Below are positions 1 to 8,286 of a stretch of 48,530 bases of DNA, piece after piece. The DNA is from Lyngbya confervoides BDU141951. GTDB taxonomy: Bacteria > Cyanobacteriota > Cyanobacteriia > Thermosynechococcales > Thermosynechococcaceae. The stretch lies in NCBI RefSeq assembly GCF_000817775.3, contig NZ_JTHE03000045.1, positions 1 to 48,530 of the forward strand, written 5' to 3'. The position numbers were made by a program, and so were the translations under genes. How positions within the stretch are numbered: the first letter of the stretch is position 1; each line of letters opens with the position of its first letter. The notes under the pieces were generated by a model, which worked only from the letters and a program-made list of their open reading frames with translations, searched no databases and was not told where the DNA came from.

Positions 1-144
1 TGGTTGCGCAACCTACTCATCGCCTCATCTCTCAATGCGCGGGGGACGGGACGCCCTAGGAAACACAAATTAAATTAAACCAGTAACATTAAGCATTGAA
101 TTAGAACGGCTCCCCCTTAAAGTTCTTCTTATGTCAAATCTTGC

Positions 145-150
145 TATAAT
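145..150 (+). promoter_or_regulatory. Likely -10 box of the toxin-antitoxin promoter
   Basis: A perfect TATAAT lies in an AT-rich stretch 37 bases before the antitoxin ATG at 187. The region where a -35 box should be (about 123-128, TTCTTC) is a poor match, so the promoter is weak or activator-dependent. A start site near 157 would leave a leader of about 30 bases, room for the AAAGGA ribosome site at 173-178. Confidence 0.45.
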
Positions 151-186
151 TATTTATTTAATTGCTTTCTACAAAGGATGGGTATT

Positions 187-417
187 ATGCGGTCAATTGA
201 GCAACTGACTGAGGAAATATTATCCCTGCCTGGTGAGTCAAGAGCACTCTTAGCAGACAAGTTAGTGGAAAGCTTAGAGTTCGATTCCGACTCGACAATA
301 CAAGCAGTTTGGGTAACTGAAGCCAAGCGCCGACGAGATGAGGTGCGAGATGGTTCTATTCAACCAATTTCAGGCGAAGATGCTTTAGCGCAGGTCAGAC
401 GGCTGATTGAGCCATGA
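187..417 (+). CDS. RelB/StbD-like antitoxin of an addiction module (TIGR02574-like)
   Basis: This is a small acidic protein of 76 residues that reads like the addiction-module component family found in front of ParE/RelE toxins. It has an N-terminal helical segment of the LTEEILSLP type, an ALLADKLVESL helix, and an acidic tail. Its expected role is to bind and neutralise the toxin encoded next to it and to repress the shared promoter. I chose ATG 187 over ATG 178 because AAAGGA at 173-178 overlaps the earlier codon but lies eight bases before the later one. Its stop overlaps the toxin start (ATGA at 414-417), so the two are translationally coupled. Family assignment is by pattern only. Confidence 0.8.
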   Translation: MRSIEQLTEEILSLPGESRALLADKLVESLEFDSDSTIQAVWVTEAKRRRDEVRDGSIQPISGEDALAQVRRLIEP

Positions 418-704
418 GGTATGTATTTCATCCTGAAGCTTTGAATGAGTATGCTGAAGCAGTTCAATACTATACAGGGCAGAGGGTTAGGGTTGCTCAA
501 GCGTTCATAATCGCGATCGAGGATACAGTCTATCGAATCAGGGAAGCCCCAACCCGCTATGCTGCGATTGATGAAGATGTTCGGCGGTGTATGGTGCGTA
601 AGTTTCCTTATGGTGTTCTCTATACAATTGAGCAAGACTACATTTTGATTTTGGCAGTCATGCATTGTAGTCGTGAGCCTGGTTACTGGAAAAGCCGCAA
701 GTGA
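414..704 (+). CDS. ParE/RelE-family toxin
   Basis: The 96-residue basic protein has the outline of the RelE/ParE superfamily: an N-terminal FHPEALNEY segment, a helical hairpin (about residues 9-40), strands around FPYGVLYTI, and the family's C-terminal H-(x)-R-EPGYW-R signature. Members are either ribosome-dependent mRNA interferases (RelE) or gyrase poisons (ParE). The sequence alone does not settle which, although the closing motif is commonest in ParE-like members. It starts inside the antitoxin stop codon, the usual type II order. An attC-like site begins 15 bases after its stop codon, which suggests that the pair arrived as an integron cassette. Confidence 0.83.
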   Translation: MRYVFHPEALNEYAEAVQYYTGQRVRVAQAFIIAIEDTVYRIREAPTRYAAIDEDVRRCMVRKFPYGVLYTIEQDYILILAVMHCSREPGYWKSRK

Positions 705-718
705 TCGAAGTTGCCAAC

Positions 719-806
719 CGCCTAACCCTTCGTTGGTGCGGACGGTATAGAGGTTATCGGTAAGAGTTTGAGCTTATCTGCCGCCGCACAACTTCACCGT
801 TAGGCG
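719..806 (+). other. attC-like integron recombination site behind the toxin-antitoxin pair
   Basis: The outer arms are GCCTAAC (720-726, matching the inverse core RYYYAAC) and GTTAGGC (799-805, matching the core GTTRRRY). They are exact inverted complements, and C719/G806 extends them by one pair. Inside lie GTTGGTGCGG (732-741) and CCGCACAAC (784-792). These pair over nine bases if one G is left unpaired, which is the extrahelical base typical of the attC L'' arm. The spacers are five and six bases. CGG (743-745) then pairs with CCG (781-783). The middle is a variable loop of about 35 bases. Orientation is the standard one: gene first, then inverse core, then core. No second site or integrase is visible. 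Confidence 0.72.
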
Positions 807-819
807 ATCGCCTCCAAGT

Positions 820-1989
820 TTACCCAAATCCCTTGTTTTTAGACGCCTTCAACTTTTTCTGCCTGGGGGTAATCTGATCATTCACCGATAAGTGTTTGCC
901 CGTTTCATAGCCCTTCTTTCGAGCCTTCGGATTCAAACGCACATAACTCACATTGCCCCGCCGCGTATAAAACCCAGGATTAATCAACCCAATGTAATCC
1001 CGTAGCTCCATCGCCTCCTGCCGCAGTTGCACTAACCCAGTTTCTGTTTGATTCATGGGCAGGTCTTCCTCCCCTTGAGCCAAATCCGTTAAACACGGCT
1101 CCGTCTGCCGTTGGGCCAGCTTCTCCGTCAATCGCTCCACCATCCCACTGCGAAAATTATTTAAAAACACCGCCCCTTGGCCTTGGTGTTGCCGCGCCAT
1201 TTGCTCAATCACCTCCTCGTAGTAATGAAACAAATGCCGCACAATCTCCACATAGGTTCGATGGCCATAGACCCCAATGCCCTGCCCCGATGCCTCAATA
1301 TATTGGCACTTGTAATATTTGGCGATCACCATCAACAGCGATCGCTTCCAATAGACCGGAACCCGCTTCCCCTTCACCAATAACTCCCGCACGATGGGCA
1401 TATCGAGTTCGGATCCTTCCTCGCTGCGATCAATCTCCTCATCAGACACCGCATGGGACTGCATGAGCTGTTGCGCCTTCAGCAAAGCCGATTGGGCCTC
1501 ATGCTCATAGGGTGACTCCGAGAGTGCCAACAGCTTCTTGATTTTGCCCACCAAACTCTGACGCTCCGCCCCCTGATCCTGGATGTAATGATGCGTCACC
1601 GTAATCTTGAGCCTGAGCTTGGCCTTGCCCAAACACTGAATCTTGCCGAAGGGGCTGCGAACGTACCCGCTGCTGTACTCGTAGGCCTGATTAATGCTAT
1701 ACATCCAGGCCGAAAAATAGGGGCCGTGGGGACGTTCTGTTTCCTGAGCCACATGGCGTTGACAAACATGGATCATTTCATGGACCAGCGTCTCATGAAA
1801 GGCTTGCTCTTGTGTGAGGATCGGGACAGACAGACGAATCACGGGTTGCAACTGACCGAGAACCTTTCCGGCGGTGGAGGTCATGGATTGAGACAGCTCA
1901 ATCTTCGTTTTGGGAAGGCGCTGGGCAAACAAAGTCTGATTGTAGTGATCAAACCATCGATAGGCCTGGTCTAGGGTGAGATGAAACAT
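820..1989 (-). CDS. SprT-like zinc metallopeptidase domain fused to DUF2786
   Basis: The first ~120 residues form a SprT-like domain: an N-terminal helix resembling DHYNQTLFAQRLP, and the zinc motif HEMIH at residues 70-74 with a likely third ligand at H88 (PHGPYF). A DUF2786 segment follows at about 145-185 (VGKIKKLLALSES, then AQSALLKAQQLM). The rest is helical with a basic C-terminus (about 350-389) that could bind nucleic acid. SprT/Spartan relatives in eukaryotes cleave DNA-protein crosslinks, but bacterial DUF2786 partners have no settled role, so a DNA-linked function is inference. The gene stands alone, with no operon partner within 50 bases. Confidence 0.75.
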   Translation of the reverse strand: MFHLTLDQAYRWFDHYNQTLFAQRLPKTKIELSQSMTSTAGKVLGQLQPVIRLSVPILTQEQAFHETLVHEMIHVCQRHVAQETERPHGPYFSAWMYSINQAYEYSSGYVRSPFGKIQCLGKAKLRLKITVTHHYIQDQGAERQSLVGKIKKLLALSESPYEHEAQSALLKAQQLMQSHAVSDEEIDRSEEGSELDMPIVRELLVKGKRVPVYWKRSLLMVIAKYYKCQYIEASGQGIGVYGHRTYVEIVRHLFHYYEEVIEQMARQHQGQGAVFLNNFRSGMVERLTEKLAQRQTEPCLTDLAQGEEDLPMNQTETGLVQLRQEAMELRDYIGLINPGFYTRRGNVSYVRLNPKARKKGYETGKHLSVNDQITPRQKKLKASKNKGFG

Positions 1990-2047
1990 GGCCGCACTCG
2001 GTCCAGGGTTGTTTGATCTAGAGTATCAGCTCTCTCGCCACGGTATC

Positions 2048-2938
2048 TCAGCCCCTCATTTCTATGGCGTAGAGCGATCGGCCAGCGGTGATAAACAGAT
2101 GTTTGCCCTCGGTCCCTCCAAAGGTCAGATTGGTGCAAACCTCCGGGACGCGAATTTTTCCCAGACAGAGGCCCGTGGGAGTGTAGATCTGAATGCTATC
2201 GGCTGAGGTGGTAAACAAATGGCCCCACCGATGAACCTTAATTCCATCCGGTTGGCCAGGATTAATGACCGCAAAGACGTGAGCGTTACCCACGGACTTC
2301 CCCTCGATCACCTCGTAGGCTCGAATATAGTGATGCCCCTGGGGATAGTTGACCTGGGAGGTGTCCGAGACGTAGAGCGTTTTCTCATCGGGGGAAAAGG
2401 CCAGTCCATTGGGCCGCTCCATTTCCTGAATCACGGCGGTAATTGATCCAGTTTCAGGATCAAAGCGGTAGACAAAACTCCCGGCCTGTTCCTGGGCTCC
2501 GCCATAGCCCTCCTTGGGTTGGGTCAGGCCGAAGGGCGGATCGCTAAACCAGATGCTGCCATCTTGCTTCACCACCAGATCGTTCGGGCTGTTTAAGCGG
2601 TTGCCTTGATATCGATCCACTAAAACTTTCCACTCTCCCGAGGGCTCGCGGCGAAGGATGGCCCGCTGCCCGTGGGAGCAGCTCACCAATCGTCCCTCTC
2701 GATCTAGGGCGTTGCCGTTTTGATAATGGGATGGGGTGCGAATAGTGCGGACTCCATCCTCAGGACTCCAGCGCAACAGCCGATTCCCGCTGACATCGCT
2801 CCAAATTACGCTGTTATCGGCTGGAACATACACAGGACCTTCACTGTGCTGTGCATTGCTGGCAAGCTTGTGGAGGGTGGCATGGGCCGAGACCAGGTCA
2901 TAGATCTGAGAATTGTAGGCGTGAATGAGGTCAGACAT
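2048..2938 (-). CDS. SMP-30/gluconolactonase family protein
   Basis: This is a 296-residue six-bladed propeller protein of the SMP-30/LRE family. Expected metal-site residues are present: E33 in SEGPVY, N119-D120 in SPNDL, N177 in RPNGLAFSPD, and D231 in PDGIKV. Family members hydrolyse sugar lactones such as gluconolactone in a divalent-metal site. The substrate here is not known. There is no signal peptide, so it is probably cytoplasmic. It is separated by 179 bases from the rhomboid gene upstream and by 58 bases from the SprT-like gene downstream. Confidence 0.82.
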   Translation of the reverse strand: MSDLIHAYNSQIYDLVSAHATLHKLASNAQHSEGPVYVPADNSVIWSDVSGNRLLRWSPEDGVRTIRTPSHYQNGNALDREGRLVSCSHGQRAILRREPSGEWKVLVDRYQGNRLNSPNDLVVKQDGSIWFSDPPFGLTQPKEGYGGAQEQAGSFVYRFDPETGSITAVIQEMERPNGLAFSPDEKTLYVSDTSQVNYPQGHHYIRAYEVIEGKSVGNAHVFAVINPGQPDGIKVHRWGHLFTTSADSIQIYTPTGLCLGKIRVPEVCTNLTFGGTEGKHLFITAGRSLYAIEMRG

Positions 2939-3117
2939 AGCATCGCGATTCGGGAAAGGTCCAGGGCCGTGCCCAACCCTGAGGCGTTGTAGAACAGGCC
3001 TCGGCCTTGGGGGTAAGGCTGGAGAACCGAGGGAGGCCTGATTGTTACTCTAGGCCAGGGGGATGTGGGTGTCTTAATCCCATAGAAGGATCTCCCAAAG
3101 GAATTGGCGCGATCTTT

Positions 3118-3738
3118 TTAGAGATTGAACCGGGGCAATTGGCTCAGTTCAGCAAAATAATAGGCTGCGAGGGCCCCCCCCAGAAAGCCGCACAGGTGAC
3201 CTTCCCAGGAACTGCCTCGCTGCAAGGGGAGCACGCCCCAAATCATCCCGCCGTAGAGCAGCCCTGCCATCGCGGCCAGGCTCACGGCCATGGGGCTGCG
3301 ATCCAGGTAGCCTCGCAGGAGTAAAAACCCCAGGTAGCCGAACACAATGCTGCTGGCCCCAATGTGATTTGATCGCGGACGACCCACCAGCCAAACGCCC
3401 AGACCGCTAAAGAGCCAAATGGTGAGGGTGACGATCACAAAGGGCTCTAGGCCGCTTAGCAATACAAACCAGCCCAGGATCAGTAAGGGCATGGTATTGG
3501 CGGCTAAATGCTGGAAGTCGCCATGGAGCAGCGGTGCCCAGAGGACTCCTTGGAGCCCTCTGAGGGTGCGCGGCCGAATCCCCAGGCGATTCAGGGCATG
3601 GTTTAAAAACAGTTCATCCAACAGTTCTAGCCCCCAGAGTACCAAAATCATCAGACCCAATACCTGGCCCTGCCTTTGGAGATCGGCGGGGATCGCCTGG
3701 CTTAAAAATTGGAGGAATTCTTGGATTGGCTCAGGCAT
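3118..3738 (-). CDS. Rhomboid family intramembrane serine protease
   Basis: The 206-residue protein has about six hydrophobic segments and the rhomboid catalytic pattern: HLAAN (H77, N81) in the second helix, GASS with the nucleophile Ser129, and His181 in WEGHLCGFLGG. Rhomboids cut transmembrane helices inside the membrane; their cyanobacterial substrates are mostly unknown. It follows glk by five bases and so is probably co-transcribed with dtd and glk, but no functional link between them is obvious. The fourth residue of the GxSx motif is Ser instead of the usual Gly, a tolerated variation. Confidence 0.85.
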   Translation of the reverse strand: MPEPIQEFLQFLSQAIPADLQRQGQVLGLMILVLWGLELLDELFLNHALNRLGIRPRTLRGLQGVLWAPLLHGDFQHLAANTMPLLILGWFVLLSGLEPFVIVTLTIWLFSGLGVWLVGRPRSNHIGASSIVFGYLGFLLLRGYLDRSPMAVSLAAMAGLLYGGMIWGVLPLQRGSSWEGHLCGFLGGALAAYYFAELSQLPRFNL

Positions 3739-3743
3739 CGGGA

Positions 3744-4736
3744 TTAGGAGGTACTAACCAGTCGCTGAGCATAGTAGGTGGCCCCCATTAGGCCTACCTT
3801 GGGATTGAGAATAAGGCTGACGCGCATTTGTTCCAGGAGGGGGCGCATCCGTCCTTTATCCAAAAAGCTTTCGATAAAGATCGGGGCTTCCATTTTTGAT
3901 TGAAGCTTGGGGCCGATGCCCCCCGCAATGTATACCCCTCCAAAGGGCAGACTTTTTAGGGCCAGGTTTCCGGCCTCTGCGCCGTAGGCCGCCACAAATA
4001 GGTCCAGGGTTTTTTCACAAAGCCGGTCGCGGTGATCGAGGCCAAATTCGGCAATGACGGCGGCGGGATCTTCATGGTTCATCTGCGATCGCACCTGTTC
4101 CGATTCTGGATGAATCTGGGCTTGGCGCAGGTATTCGTAGATGACCGGGATGCCCTGACCAGACACGACCCGCTCCGCCGAAACATGGCCATGGCGATCG
4201 CGCAGGTATTTGAGCAACCCAATTTCTAGGTCGGTGCGGGCGGCAAAATCAGCATGGCCTCCTTCCAGGGGAACCACATCGTACTGCTGGCCCGACCAAA
4301 TGAGCAGCGCTTCCCCCAGCCCCGTCCCGGCCCCAATCACCGCAATGGGAGCCTGGGGCTGAGCCGGACGATCTTGAATCAGTACCTGGTCGGCGGACCG
4401 CAGATTTAAGATCCCGTAGCCAACGGCGGCAAAATCATTCATCAGCTTGACCTGGGCTAGTCCCAGTGCCTGGGCCAGGGATCCACTTTCCAACTCCCAG
4501 TCCAAGTTGGTGAGCTGGCTACAGTTATTCTGCACCGGACCGGCAATGGCAAAGCAGGCCGCCTGCGGGTGATCTTCCTGGTCTGCCAAGAACTGCTTAA
4601 CCATCGGAACCAGATGATCGTAGTCCTGGCTGGAATAGGTTTTCTCCGCCAGGGTTTGGGTGCCGGAGGCATGGGCCAGGGCCAAGTGGAGAATGGTCTT
4701 GGTGCCGCCAATATCTCCGGCCAGAATGGTGGTCAT
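3744..4736 (-). CDS. glk: Glucokinase
   Basis: This 330-residue enzyme phosphorylates glucose to glucose 6-phosphate with ATP in the cytoplasm. It belongs to the bacterial Glk family (not a ROK repressor, since no DNA-binding domain is present). The phosphate motif DIGGTKT is at residues 8-14. [16 protein letters not shown] (sugar binding) and ERVVSGQG follow in the usual order. Length and motif order match full-length family members. Its ATG overlaps the dtd stop by four bases (4733-4736), so translation is coupled to dtd. The rhomboid gene follows within six bases. Confidence 0.93.
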   Translation of the reverse strand: MTTILAGDIGGTKTILHLALAHASGTQTLAEKTYSSQDYDHLVPMVKQFLADQEDHPQAACFAIAGPVQNNCSQLTNLDWELESGSLAQALGLAQVKLMNDFAAVGYGILNLRSADQVLIQDRPAQPQAPIAVIGAGTGLGEALLIWSGQQYDVVPLEGGHADFAARTDLEIGLLKYLRDRHGHVSAERVVSGQGIPVIYEYLRQAQIHPESEQVRSQMNHEDPAAVIAEFGLDHRDRLCEKTLDLFVAAYGAEAGNLALKSLPFGGVYIAGGIGPKLQSKMEAPIFIESFLDKGRMRPLLEQMRVSLILNPKVGLMGATYYAQRLVSTS

Positions 4737-5179
4737 GGTGCTTCTCGTTCCAGGATCAACGTCACAGGTCCATCATTTTCAATGGATACCTGCATCATGG
4801 CACCAAATTGTCCGGTTTCAATTCGCAGGCCGCTGCTGGTTAGCAGAGATACAAAGTGATCGTAGAGATCTTTGGCCACCTCGGGGGCGGCAGCGGCCTC
4901 ATAGGAGGGTCGACGCCCCTTTCGACAGTCGCCGTAGAGGGTAAATTGACTGACCACCAGCAGATCTCCCCCGATATCCCGGACAGAGTGGGCCATCCGT
5001 CCCTGTTCATCGGGAAAAATCCGCAGATCAAGGCACTTTTGGGCCATCCAAATCATTTCCTGTTCCGTATCCCTGGCTGCAATGCCCACCAGCAAATTCA
5101 AGCCTGGACCAATCTGCCCCAGGGTGTGGCCCGCGACCTGGACGGACGATCGTTTCACTCGTTGAACAATAACGCGCAT
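4733..5179 (-). CDS. dtd: D-aminoacyl-tRNA deacylase
   Basis: DTD removes D-amino acids (and mischarged glycine) from tRNA. The 148-residue length is typical. The hallmark motif SQFTLYGD is present around residues 78-85 and the cross-subunit GP motif appears near the C-terminus as ENDGPVT, with D in place of the usual S/T. The start MRVIVQRV is the classic family N-terminus. It is the first gene of the dtd-glk-rhomboid cluster and is divergent from rpiA, whose start lies about 100 bases away. Confidence 0.94.
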   Translation of the reverse strand: MRVIVQRVKRSSVQVAGHTLGQIGPGLNLLVGIAARDTEQEMIWMAQKCLDLRIFPDEQGRMAHSVRDIGGDLLVVSQFTLYGDCRKGRRPSYEAAAAPEVAKDLYDHFVSLLTSSGLRIETGQFGAMMQVSIENDGPVTLILEREAP

Positions 5180-5283
5180 GGAAACCCAGATAAAACATTT
5201 CCATTATCGCGCGATGGACTGACTAGGCAGAGGTTCCACTTTGGGGCATGCTATTAACCGGACTCTATGGAATGAATTTTACG

Positions 5284-6003
5284 ATGGCGAAAAACAGTGC
5301 CGATGAAACGATTAAGGTCATGAAGCAGCAGGTGGGAATTGCGGCGGCCAATCGGGTCTCCTCAGATTCCATCGTGGGCCTGGGAACGGGATCCACGACG
5401 GCCTATGCGATTCAGCATCTGGGCGATCGCCTCAAGTCAGGCGATCTCAACAATATTAAGGGGATTCCCACCTCGTTTCAGGCATCGGTATTGGCCAAGC
5501 AGTATGGCATTCCCCTGACCACCCTCGATGAAGTTAGCAAAATTGACATCGCCATTGACGGGGCAGATGAAGTCGACCCCCACAAGAATTTGATCAAAGG
5601 AGGCGGTGCGGCCCACACCCGTGAAAAGGTGGTGGATGCCCTGGCTGATCAGTTTATTGTGGTGGTGGACCAATCCAAGCTGGTGGAGGCATTGGGCACC
5701 ACCTTTGCGCTGCCGGTGGAGGTACTGCCCATGGCCATTGCCCCGGTGACCGACGCCCTCAAAAAGCTGGGGGGTGAGCCGGAGTTGCGCATGGGGGTTA
5801 AAAAGGACGGGCCGGTTATTACGGATCAGGGAAACATGATCCTGGATGTCACCTTTGAGGCGATTGCCGATCCAGCTACCCTGGAATCGACCATTAATAA
5901 TATTCCTGGCGTCTTGGAAAATGGGCTGTTTGTGGGGCTTGCCGATTTGATTTTAATTGGTGAGATTGTCGAGGGGCAGCCCTGTGTGCGAGAGATGCAC
6001 TAG
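5284..6003 (+). CDS. rpiA: Ribose-5-phosphate isomerase A
   Basis: RpiA interconverts ribose 5-phosphate and ribulose 5-phosphate, and in cyanobacteria serves the Calvin cycle and the pentose phosphate pathway. Motifs are [10 protein letters not shown] (phosphate binding), DGADEVDP with the catalytic Asp/Glu region, and [12 protein letters not shown] place the start at 5284 because family members begin about 12 residues before the MKQQVG segment, giving 239 residues. In-frame ATGs at 5248 and 5272 are possible and would add 12 or 4 residues. None has a strong ribosome site. It converges on ureA with 21 bases between the stops. Confidence 0.94.
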   Translation: MAKNSADETIKVMKQQVGIAAANRVSSDSIVGLGTGSTTAYAIQHLGDRLKSGDLNNIKGIPTSFQASVLAKQYGIPLTTLDEVSKIDIAIDGADEVDPHKNLIKGGGAAHTREKVVDALADQFIVVVDQSKLVEALGTTFALPVEVLPMAIAPVTDALKKLGGEPELRMGVKKDGPVITDQGNMILDVTFEAIADPATLESTINNIPGVLENGLFVGLADLILIGEIVEGQPCVREMH

Positions 6004-6024
6004 TCTTGCTGCAGGGCCTGAGGC

Positions 6025-6327
6025 CTAACGAATCGGCTGGTGAACTGTCACCAGCTTGGTGCCGTCGGGAAAGGTGGCCTCAACTTGAACCTCAGGAATC
6101 ATCTCGGCGATGCCCTCCATCACATCATCGCGTCCGAGGAGGGTGGCGCCATGACTCATCAGGTCAGCCACAGACATACCGTCTCTGGCCCCTTCCAGGA
6201 TGCCCGCTGTAATCAGGGCGATGGCCTCCGGATAGTTCAGCTTTAGGCCGCGATCGCGCCGCCGTTCGGCGAGGAGCGCCGCGGTAAATACCAATAGCTT
6301 GTCTTTTTCCTGGGGGGACAGTTGCAT
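6025..6327 (-). CDS. ureA: Urease gamma subunit
   Basis: The 100-residue protein starts [11 protein letters not shown] and contains [18 protein letters not shown] and the C-terminal TVHQPI, all standard for the small urease subunit. It assembles with UreB and UreC into the nickel urease that splits urea into ammonia and carbon dioxide. It lies seven bases after ureD and is the last gene of the local cluster. ureB and ureC do not follow; instead the gene runs convergently into rpiA, so the other structural genes must be elsewhere in the genome. Confidence 0.96.
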   Translation of the reverse strand: MQLSPQEKDKLLVFTAALLAERRRDRGLKLNYPEAIALITAGILEGARDGMSVADLMSHGATLLGRDDVMEGIAEMIPEVQVEATFPDGTKLVTVHQPIR

Positions 6328-6334
6328 CTTTAAA

Positions 6335-7168
6335 TTAACTCACCAATACTTGCCAAACCCTGGGAATACAAATACCACGGCCGGCGTAACTCTGGCGCAG
6401 GTTTTCCCAGATTTTAAGGAAGTAGCTGCGTCCCTGGTGGGTAGAATGTCCCAGGTAGCGGCAGATGACCCCCGCCTGTAGCCGGGTCATCCCAATTTGG
6501 TGATCCACCGGCAGCTGCGGCAAACAGGCCTCCCGAATCTGATTGATGGCCTCCTTGGCAAAGACTGTCCCCACCACCGCCAAGCTGCCCATGACGCAAT
6601 AGTTGGCCAGGACCGTTGGGCTTTGGACCATGGCTGGCGAAAACTGGGCGCGGTCAATCCAGAGGGGATGGCCCTGCTGCCAAACCTCTGTGCGCGATCG
6701 CCAATGGCCGGTGGTGAACCCCTCACCGCGGGCTGTCCGCCCAAAGCGGAATAGATCCATCCCCACCCACAGCGCCCCCGATCCCAGGTCCACATGGGTC
6801 TGTTGATCAAACTGAGCGCCCTCGAACACAATGGTTTCCTGGGGGAGCCACTCCAGAATGGATTGTTCCTCCAGGGTGACCCGCAGACTCTGCTGGACGG
6901 TTTGACCCTGCGTGCGATAGACCTTGCCGGCCGCTGAGGTGGTCAGCAGGGTGTGGGCCTGGGGCTGTAAGGTGACGTCGAGATCTAGGCGATCGCCTCC
7001 CACCATGCCGCCAGCGGTATGCACCAGTACGCTGTGGCAGACCTGCGGCGACTCTGGATAAAAGGGACGCTGAATCCGCAGAGGGGCTCTGCTGTAGGCG
7101 GACCTTAAATGCGTTTGTTGGTGATCAACTGCATAGTTCAGCTTGACGCATCCTTGCCATTGAGTCAT
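6335..7168 (-). CDS. ureD: Urease accessory protein UreD
   Basis: UreD (UreH) works with UreF and UreG to deliver nickel to apo-urease. The 277-residue sequence contains the family pattern [13 protein letters not shown] around residues 49-61, [10 protein letters not shown], and a [10 protein letters not shown] segment. The ATG at 7168 is six bases after the urtE stop codon, so ureD is probably read from the urtE transcript. Homologues commonly sit directly before ureA as here. Confidence 0.93.
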   Translation of the reverse strand: MTQWQGCVKLNYAVDHQQTHLRSAYSRAPLRIQRPFYPESPQVCHSVLVHTAGGMVGGDRLDLDVTLQPQAHTLLTTSAAGKVYRTQGQTVQQSLRVTLEEQSILEWLPQETIVFEGAQFDQQTHVDLGSGALWVGMDLFRFGRTARGEGFTTGHWRSRTEVWQQGHPLWIDRAQFSPAMVQSPTVLANYCVMGSLAVVGTVFAKEAINQIREACLPQLPVDHQIGMTRLQAGVICRYLGHSTHQGRSYFLKIWENLRQSYAGRGICIPRVWQVLVS

Positions 7169-7174
7169 GGCCTT

Positions 7175-7933
7175 CTACACCGCCAGGAAGTTTTGGATAA
7201 CTTCATTGCTGAGGTCTTGGGTGGGGCCTGCGGCAACGATCCCTCCTTTTTGCATGGCATAGTACCAGTCGGCCTGTCGCACAAAATGCAGGTGTTGCTC
7301 AACTAAAAGTACAGATATACCGCGAGTTTTGACAATTTTCTGCACAGCAGCTTCAATTTCCAGGATAATCGAGGGCTGGATGCCTTCGGTGGGCTCATCG
7401 AGCAGCAGCAGGCGAGGGTTGCCCATCAAGGCACGGGCGATGGCGAGCTGCTGCTGTTGCCCTCCCGATAAATCCCCGCCCATTCGCGAAAGCATTGTTT
7501 TTAGAACCGGAAACAGCTCAAAAATTTCCTCAGGAATGACTGGATGTTTGGGCTTGTTTTTTCCCAGTGCCTCTAGCCCCAAGATCAGGTTATCTTGCAC
7601 CGACAGGCGCGGAATAATCTCGCGACCCTGAGGAACATAGCCAATTCCAAGCCGTGCCCGCTGGTCGGTAGACTGCTTCAGGATGGGAACGCCCTCTAGG
7701 GTCATCTCTCCAGATCTCGGTGGGAGCAGCCCCATAATGGTTTTCAGCAGGGTGGTTTTGCCCACCCCGTTGCGGCCAATTAAGCAAACCATTTTTCCCG
7801 GCGCAACGCTCAGATCAACCTCGCGCAGGATATGACTTTCTCCGTAATAGACGTTTAGCCCAGTAATAGAGATCATGGGTTCGACGGCAGGGGCGGGGGA
7901 TCGGTTGTAGGTTGCGGTAACTTGTGGAGCCAT
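7175..7933 (-). CDS. urtE: Urea ABC transporter ATP-binding protein UrtE
   Basis: This is an ABC ATPase of the branched-chain amino acid/urea (LivF-like) type. It has Walker A GRNGVGKTT, a Q-loop at VPQGRE, the signature LSGGQQQQ, and Walker B LLLLDEPTEG followed by GIQPSI. UrtE and UrtD energise the high-affinity urea importer UrtABCDE. I chose ATG 7933 because GAGGA lies four bases before it. That gives 252 residues, about 20 longer at the N-terminus than usual UrtE. A TTG at 7972 and an ATG at 7876 (MISITGLN, the classic family start) are alternatives. Assignment to urea, not amino acids, rests on the adjoining ureD and ureA. Confidence 0.88.
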   Translation of the reverse strand: MAPQVTATYNRSPAPAVEPMISITGLNVYYGESHILREVDLSVAPGKMVCLIGRNGVGKTTLLKTIMGLLPPRSGEMTLEGVPILKQSTDQRARLGIGYVPQGREIIPRLSVQDNLILGLEALGKNKPKHPVIPEEIFELFPVLKTMLSRMGGDLSGGQQQQLAIARALMGNPRLLLLDEPTEGIQPSIILEIEAAVQKIVKTRGISVLLVEQHLHFVRQADWYYAMQKGGIVAAGPTQDLSNEVIQNFLAV

Positions 7934-8286
7934 GGCGTCCTCGGAAGGTAAAGTCCCTGAAAAATGATCCAAGTCAAAATTTTAACGCACCTGTCAATGG
8001 CGCAGTGGGCTGGAATCTCCTTGCATTTTGCGAGGGATTGTTCAGAGGAAATGCTTAAGCTGCGTGAGGCGGTTACGCTCGGATTGTGGGGGAGGGCTGT
8101 CGCCAAATTAAAACATTCAAAAGCATTCTGTATGGCCGTCTTAGCAGGTCCGGGGAAGCGTGAAGCCTTATGAAGGCCGCTTTCCCGCCAGAGGAGATTG
8201 ATCCGCAGTAAGGTTGATTCATCCGTCGGTGGAGCAGGGCAACTTTGCTAAAATGCGAGCATCCCCTGCTTCAGGCTGGAGGGATT
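7934..8286. other. Intergenic region between divergent urtE and the phosphatase operon
   Basis: These 353 bases must hold the promoters of both divergent units. I see no convincing gene. No GTA-N8-TAC NtcA site, which might be expected before a urea gene, is evident. A compact hairpin lies at 8153-8186: GGGAAGCG pairs with CGCTTTCCC around an inner GCCTT/AAGGC stem with an ATG loop. It has no T-run, so it is not an obvious terminator. Confidence 0.5.

Noticed and set aside
2990-3040. CCTCGG/CCGAGG palindrome downstream of the rhomboid gene
   Set aside because: No T-run on either strand and large internal loop, so not supported as a terminator.
6021-6030. Second GCCTAAC sequence, possible other attC core
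   Set aside because: It contains the ureA stop; no matching GTTAGGC with inner arms lies within attC distance.
7964-8173. 69-codon plus-strand frame between urtE and the phosphatase
   Set aside because: Starts inside the divergent leader, contains no recognisable motif, and lacks a ribosome site.
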